From Trematomus loennbergii (Eukaryota > Chordata > Actinopteri > Perciformes > Nototheniidae), in assembly GCA_012861695.1 (NCBI GenBank), contig JAAOOA010000127.1, positions 18,422,755 to 18,486,754 on the forward strand: DNA of 64,000 nucleotides, read 5' to 3'. Positions 58,527-64,000 of this stretch are shown here, in pieces (positions within the stretch are counted from its first letter, which is position 1; the number at the start of each line of letters is the position of its first letter). Both the position numbers and the translations under genes were made by a program. Under the pieces are notes generated by a model, which saw only the letters and a list, made by a program, of their open reading frames with translations, searched no databases and had not been told where the DNA came from.

Positions 58527-59643
58527 CCTTTACTAGCCAAGGTCGATGCAGCAGCGCCAGCAGCAGCTGTGAAGCTAACAGAACAAAGCGGATATCCGCT
58601 CTGAACCAATGTGTTTTTCAAAATAAACCCTTTAATACATTTAAATCCTTTTACATAATTTGTACTTTTAAAAAAACGTATTATTATTTTTGGAATAGCA
58701 ACGTTCAGTTATAGACTATTTTTAATACATAATTTTATGTTTGCAAATTGCAAAATAAAAGGTTGCCGTTGCTCTTATTTTGGACATCTTCCGGGAATTG
58801 CACTGAGATGTAGTTGCATTTGTGTGTAGTATATGGAGTAATACAGCTCAATTAATAAACTAAACTAAACTAAATTCAACCAGCTCAAACAATAAATGAT
58901 ATCCCTATCATTAACAGGCTAACGACATATTTTGGTGTGAACCATGGTCGTACAGTGACTTAAATTGCAGCACAGACAGTTCAGTAGAAGGCCAGCAGGT
59001 GGCGCCAGTGGACTGCAACTGCGAGTCGACCTCACTAATATGCATGTTCTTTGGCTGTGGATGTGCAAGGTAGTGTGTAGTATAGTTTCAGTGGTCCAAA
59101 GTAAACAAGTACAAATCAAAGCTCTGAAGAACACGTTTGAAAACATTGTATTTTTCCAGAAGTTGTTCGTACACATAATAAACGTTATGTTATAAAACAA
59201 ATAGAAACAGCTGAAACATCATTCTATCACTTATTGCAAAAGTTCAACTTACAAGGAAAGCAAACAGCATGGGACACATTAACTCCCAACATTATCCAGC
59301 AATGCAATATGGATGAAGTTTATAGAAATTGTTAAGCAGCATAGCTCCTAGCATAAATGCAGGATACAACATGGTACAAAATGCACACTGTGCAAGTAAA
59401 GACATCTTTGAACCAAACTGAGAGTTGTCAGTATAGATAAAGGTTTTCAAACCACTTATGTGTATCGTTGATACTCAATGCATAGGATGAGATAGAATTT
59501 CAACAAATGCCTCACAATGCAAATACAAAGCATGTGTCTGATACTGATCAAGCATTTGGATAAAGCTTAGTAATTTGAAAAGCCTACAGTACAGCCATGG
59601 TGCATCATACAACAAAAACGTAAATGTGTTCATATAGTCCAAC
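58527..59643. other. IDH3A promoter and LRRC61 3' flank
   Basis: Head of IDH3A and tail of the LRRC61-like gene on the same strand. A TCTTCCGGGA ETS-like site sits near 58788. The left half should contain the IDH3A promoter and the right half the LRRC61 3' untranslated region. Confidence 0.5.
58587..58600. promoter_or_regulatory. Perfect 14-bp palindrome in IDH3A promoter
   Basis: AGCGGATATCCGCT lies about 60 bases upstream of the IDH3A start codon. It could be a dimeric factor site or chance; no named factor is assigned. Confidence 0.3.
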
Positions 59644-62569
59644 TCAAATCGCATACTGCTTTGGCTGCTTCTTCAGGCTCATAGATCTTTCAGTTTGGGA
59701 AATAACGTGAGAGGCTCTGTTGTTCAGGAGTCTGCATTCATGAAGTACATCTGTAGAAAAATAAATGAAGGTCAATTATGATATAGGATAACACACTGTC
59801 ATTCTTGCACACTTAATGTAAATAATATCCCACTTTTATATTCTGTTAGCTGTAATTTAGCCCTTCAGTAGTGTTTTATTTGTCAGATACCTTACATATT
59901 TTTTTCACGTAACATTTATATTTTCACTCTATAGTTCGGTTTTATCATCTATTTTGAGATGTATATATGTATTTATTTTCTAGTCTTTTTTTATTTCTAA
60001 TTATGTATAATACTTGTTTTACATGCTGCTGCAACGAAAACATTTCCCAATTTGGGATTCATAAAGTATATCTTATCTTATTAAACGGTGGACTGTAGAT
60101 CAAATGAAATGAAAACATTTCTTAAAATTACAAAAAGGCCCTGCACAGAAACTCTTACCGTTGAACTGTTTGTAGGCTTCTTCAATAATGGCATTGTTTG
60201 ATCTTTTTAACTCCCAGTAATTATCCTCCACCCATGGTTTGCAATCAATGTGTTCCACAAGCTGTCCATTCTTGTATGAACCAGCTTGAATAGAAAAAAA
60301 GAAAAACAGTTCAGTCATATTTTACATGAACAAGAAAACTTAGTCAAGCAAGGAAGAAGACATGACTGCATCCTGAACATGTCATGGATGCCATTCATAC
60401 ATTGTGTACAACTAAACATAGTCTCAGATACAACTCACGATAAAAACACACACTAAATAGCTAATGTACCTTTGATGGTTTCATCAATGTCTTTACATAA
60501 TTGGTACAGTTCACTGCCACGCCCAACCACTCTTTCCCCTACAATTTAAAAACAGGATAAAAAATGTAACATTAGTCTAAGAGTTAATGTTATGCAGGAG
60601 ACTAAATGAAAACATTATATATACATGTACCTTACCATCAAGCACCTTGATGTGGGGAACATCTCAAGAACTATGTTTCTATATGCTGCGTTCCTGCACA
60701 CTGTGCAGAGAGAAAGATATTGTGAGTTCACTTCACAAGATGTTCCATTAACCAGATTGTATAAAAGCAAATTCACACAAAATTACCTGGGTTAGTGTAA
60801 TTGTAGGTGTTGTCTTTAAGACGTATACTTTCTAGCTTTCTCAACAGCTGAAGGCATTGTAGGTTCTCAATGCTGGTAAAAAAAACAGATGAGAGATAAT
60901 TTTACAGGACTTATCCAGAATATTGCTCTTAAAAATATTATTGCAGCAAAAATATTTAACATCAATGACATTAAATAGTTCTTATACTATGATATTAACA
61001 TTGTAATCAATGACATATTGGCATTCTTATTCATTTAGAGTAAACATTTGGTCAATGGTCGTATAGTGATACCTGGATATGATATTACCAGCCAAGTTTA
61101 AGTTCTGTAAGCCTTCACAATTGCGCAGGGGTTCTGAAAGTACCAAAGCAATAACATGCATTACGAAATCTATTTATATTCATGGCAGAGACTTCCATGA
61201 TAAGTGAACAAACATACAGTATGCAAATAAAGAATAAATTGCGCCTGAAATCTTACCTAAATTGGAAATCCTGTTTGAAGACAAACAGAGTACAGAAAGA
61301 AGCCGGAGAGATGCTAGAGGAGCTACATTTGTTATGTTATTTCCAGAGAGGTCCAGTTTCTCTAAATTTAAACATTCTCCAATGCATCCAAGATCAATTA
61401 TTCCTGTAAGACACACAGTTAGCATTATAAACTATGATGCATTTATGAAGGGGTTAAATAGTAGATGTTAATTACAACTTACCAAGACCTCTCAGTTTGA
61501 GAAACAGTATTGACTCCAAATCAAATTCTCCTGTACGCGACTTGAGCAGCACAGGCGTTATCTTCTCACAGTCTGCATCTGAAAGAATCAGAGAAATATG
61601 AGTGCAGAAAAACAAACCACGTCTTCTATTTTTACATATGCAACACAATCACAGAGCAAGGATGTGTGAGTCAGGGATGCAAGAGCAGAATGCCGGAAGC
61701 ACTGTGTCTGCTCTGTGTACGGTGGACCAATCAAACAACCCATGCAACCCTTCTAAAAAATACTAATTCAGGCAGACCTTGCATTTCATATCTCGCCGCA
61801 CAATGAGCTTTTCGTCTGGCAGCTCTAGAGGGAAGGGGTCACACACAGACAGATGAGCTGTCCTCTGTGCTGTCTCTTATGGTATTAGCTCGCCCCAGTT
61901 GTCTGCATGAATAACAACCGAGAACGTTATATTTGGTTTAATTTCCTTAGGCAGATTTGGTCCCTCCATAAACATGAATACTCTTTCATGAGACTGCATA
62001 CATGAATACTTATTCACCTGACAAGAAAGATCAGACTAACCAAAAATAATGATGTTGGGGTCTTTTTTTTCACATTACATCCTTTTAGATTTTAATCACC
62101 CCAAGTTGTATTTATACACATTGTAAAAGATGCCAGACAGGATAGTATGACAAGACAACATGATGGGGGAAACAGTCATGGGTGGAATGAGTAGGGTCAC
62201 CAAACACACATCTTGCATATGTCAACAGCTGCAATAATAAATAGGCTGATGATTTGTAGCTTAGCTTGACACCAGTAAATGTTGTTAGCTTGTGTTAGTA
62301 GCCATCTGTTTCTTAGCTGTGAGTCAGCGGCTGCGTACTCTCATGAAGATGATTCAGCCGGATGAAAGTGGGTGGGTTATTAAATGAAATTCTAATTGTT
62401 ATTTTTTCCCCCTGATGATGACACACGTAAAATGTTGTGTAACGAACGATACGTTGTTAGCTGGCTCTTAGCTGAAGCCGCAGCCAGCTAGCACAAGCTG
62501 CTAGTGGCTAGCGTAGCAACAAGCTATCCATGGCAACTTACCTTGGTCTTTATCTCGCTTAGAGTCCAT
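59644..62569 (-). CDS. lrrc61: Leucine-rich repeat-containing protein 61-like
   Basis: This is a small LRR protein of poorly known function. Minus-strand exons are 62542-62569, 61483-61578, 61257-61403, 61073-61133, 60787-60872, 60636-60700, 60470-60538, 60159-60284 and 59644-59750. The order follows human LRRC61: ITPVLLKSRTGEFDLESI, LKLRGLG, LRRs with NLEKLDLSGNNIT and LCLSSNRISNL, then VVGRGSELYQLCKD, CKPWVEDNYWE and a helical tail. Exon 6 reads as if one C is missing in a C4 run (60654-60657); the correct phase resumes in exon 7. Corrected length is 261 aa against 259 in human. A second ATG directly upstream (62572) is in frame. Human LRRC61 is on chromosome 7, so its place beside IDH3A needs an orthology check; a paralogue is possible. 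Confidence 0.83.
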
Positions 62570-63847
62570 CATGAGCAACTTTGCAAGATAACTTAACTAT
62601 CGCAATAAGCGATGATTTTAACCAATGTGGTGGAAAGACAAGGCAGTGGTTGTTTTATGGAAATGTAAAACTGGCATCTGTCCTGAGGTGCAGTCAGGAC
62701 ACGCTCACTGTACTGCTTTGCTGCAATAATAGGAGGCAGGTGGATTAAAGCCTGCAGTCCAGCATAATGCAGAGCATTAGTCTCATGCACTGTGAGAGAG
62801 GGGAGATGAGGACGGGGCTGGAATATGTGTTACAGTATTTTTGTAGATGTTGTTTTCCGTGCAACAGGTTCTCAGGACTCAATTAAAAGTTTTGTTCTTG
62901 TTATAGTATTGCCGAAAAGTATGATCCATAGAGGTTTGTTGTGGTAAGGCTGAGTCAATTCTGAATGAAAAGCCAATTAAGTGGTGATTACATCAATATG
63001 ATAAATAATAAATGAGCATGCAAAGTATTATCTATTCAGGGATTAAATAACCTACGAAAAGATGCATGTTTGGAAAGTGGGTTAATGGAAAGTATCTGGG
63101 GGTCAGAATCAAACTTTCTTGGTGTGGGAGTTTGCACCTGTAGGCACAATTAGCCAGAGATAGGAATTACTACGTTTATTTAGGCTCATGAAGTAGCCTA
63201 CTCATCAGTACAACCAGCGCCATATATGGCTCTGAGTACAACATAAGGCGACTTGCATTCTGAGTAGTTACTTCATGTAACAACTTGATATTATTTAATG
63301 TTTCTATTCCATTTCATATCATGCGGAGATGTTATATTTTTACATTATTTATGTGACATCCGAAGTAACCATACTTGGAAGAGTGAAAATCCGAATTGTA
63401 TTGACAATTAGGTATTTACTTGTTCTGTGGTGCATACAATACACATATAAGAGGAAACAAAAACACAGAGAAAGAAGGCTACACATTAAAGAACATTAAT
63501 AAAGAATATAAATAGAAAAATACAATAAAAAAGGATACAAAAAAATAGGCAACGTAAGCAAATGTTTAATATGATAATGTTGATGAGGGACTTGTATAAG
63601 CAAACAGTTGAACATATTTGTAAAAATGTAATTAGCCTACATTACAGTTTACTATCGTATTTTGGATATCCTTTTCACCAACATTAAGAAACTCCTGAAT
63701 CAAGAGAACACAGCCTCTTCATTACCAGAAGGTTCTAGTCCACGATGAGGTATTTTTTTTTTACCTGAGGCTGGGGTCCTATTGGTTTGCCTCCTGTGGA
63801 CAGCCGGTGCTTTAAGAGAAGCAGATCAGTTTGCAGCTCAACCTCCC
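62570..63847. other. LRRC61 upstream interval
   Basis: Contains the LRRC61-like promoter at its left end and AT-rich DNA without recognisable genes or repeats to the right. Confidence 0.5.
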
Positions 63848-63955
63848 ATGGCTACGACAAGACTGGACACGGCTCTTGTTCTCTTCATTTTTCACGTTTT
63901 TCCTGTTTTTGCTTCATTCTCTAGATTTACCAGTCATGGCGGACATCTCCAATAA
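63848..63955 (+). other. Unidentified small ORF or start of a gene at the window edge
   Basis: A 35-codon frame starts MATTRLDTALVLFIFHVF, with a hydrophobic stretch like a signal peptide. A second ATG in good Kozak context at 63936 opens a different frame, MADISNKDNNTYNLL, which stops at 63981-63983. Given the single-base errors elsewhere, either could be the 5' end of a real gene continuing past 64000. I cannot assign a family. Confidence 0.3.
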
Positions 63956-64000
63956 GGACAACAACACCTACAACCTGCTTTAAGAGTTTGCACCGTGGCG

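Overview
The window is vertebrate nuclear DNA, almost certainly from a ray-finned (teleost) fish. All genes are split by GT/AG introns, many only 70-400 bp long. The encoded proteins match vertebrate families closely, and the intergenic DNA carries fish-style microsatellites and short TTAGGG tracts. No prokaryotic, viral or selfish operon-like system was found. What stands out is a host-gene microRNA, unusual gene-structure features and a clear pattern of sequence errors.

Layout, left to right. (1) 1-2.4 kb: first coding exon of KLF13 on the minus strand; its second exon lies outside the window. (2) 2.4-19.6 kb: a gene-free interval holding dispersed repeats, a CpG-rich patch, short interstitial telomeric tracts and a possible microexon. 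(3) 19.6-37.1 kb: TRPM1 on the plus strand in 27 coding exons. It is divergent from KLF13, as in human 15q13, and has a miR-204/211 hairpin in intron 6 and a fish-specific tandem repeat in the C-terminal tail. (4) 38.3-40.6 kb: a RAB8-type small GTPase (RAB8B-like) on the minus strand, lacking one expected 51-nt exon. (5) 42.5-43.8 kb: RPS27L on the plus strand, tail to tail with (6) DNAJA4 (minus, 44.4-47.3 kb), which has a heat-shock element plus TATA promoter. (7) 49.4-53.8 kb: ACSBG1 (plus), tail to tail with (8) IDH3A (minus, 54.9-58.5 kb). (9) 59.6-62.6 kb: LRRC61-like (minus). (10) 63.8 kb to the end: start of an unidentified transcript or ORF.

The gene order joins three blocks that are separate on human chromosome 15: KLF13-TRPM1 (15q13), RAB8B-RPS27L (15q22) and DNAJA4-ACSBG1-IDH3A (15q25). 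LRRC61 is attached; in human it lies on chromosome 7.

Sequence quality matters to any reader. TRPM1, RPS27L, DNAJA4, ACSBG1 and LRRC61 all contain single-base gaps or additions inside otherwise perfectly conserved exons, mostly homopolymers one base too short. IDH3A, KLF13 and the RAB8 gene have none. When exon phases are corrected for these, predicted lengths agree with the families: DNAJA4 396 aa, RPS27L 84 aa, LRRC61 261 aa, ACSBG1 695 aa. The breaks are therefore most likely sequencing or assembly errors rather than gene decay.
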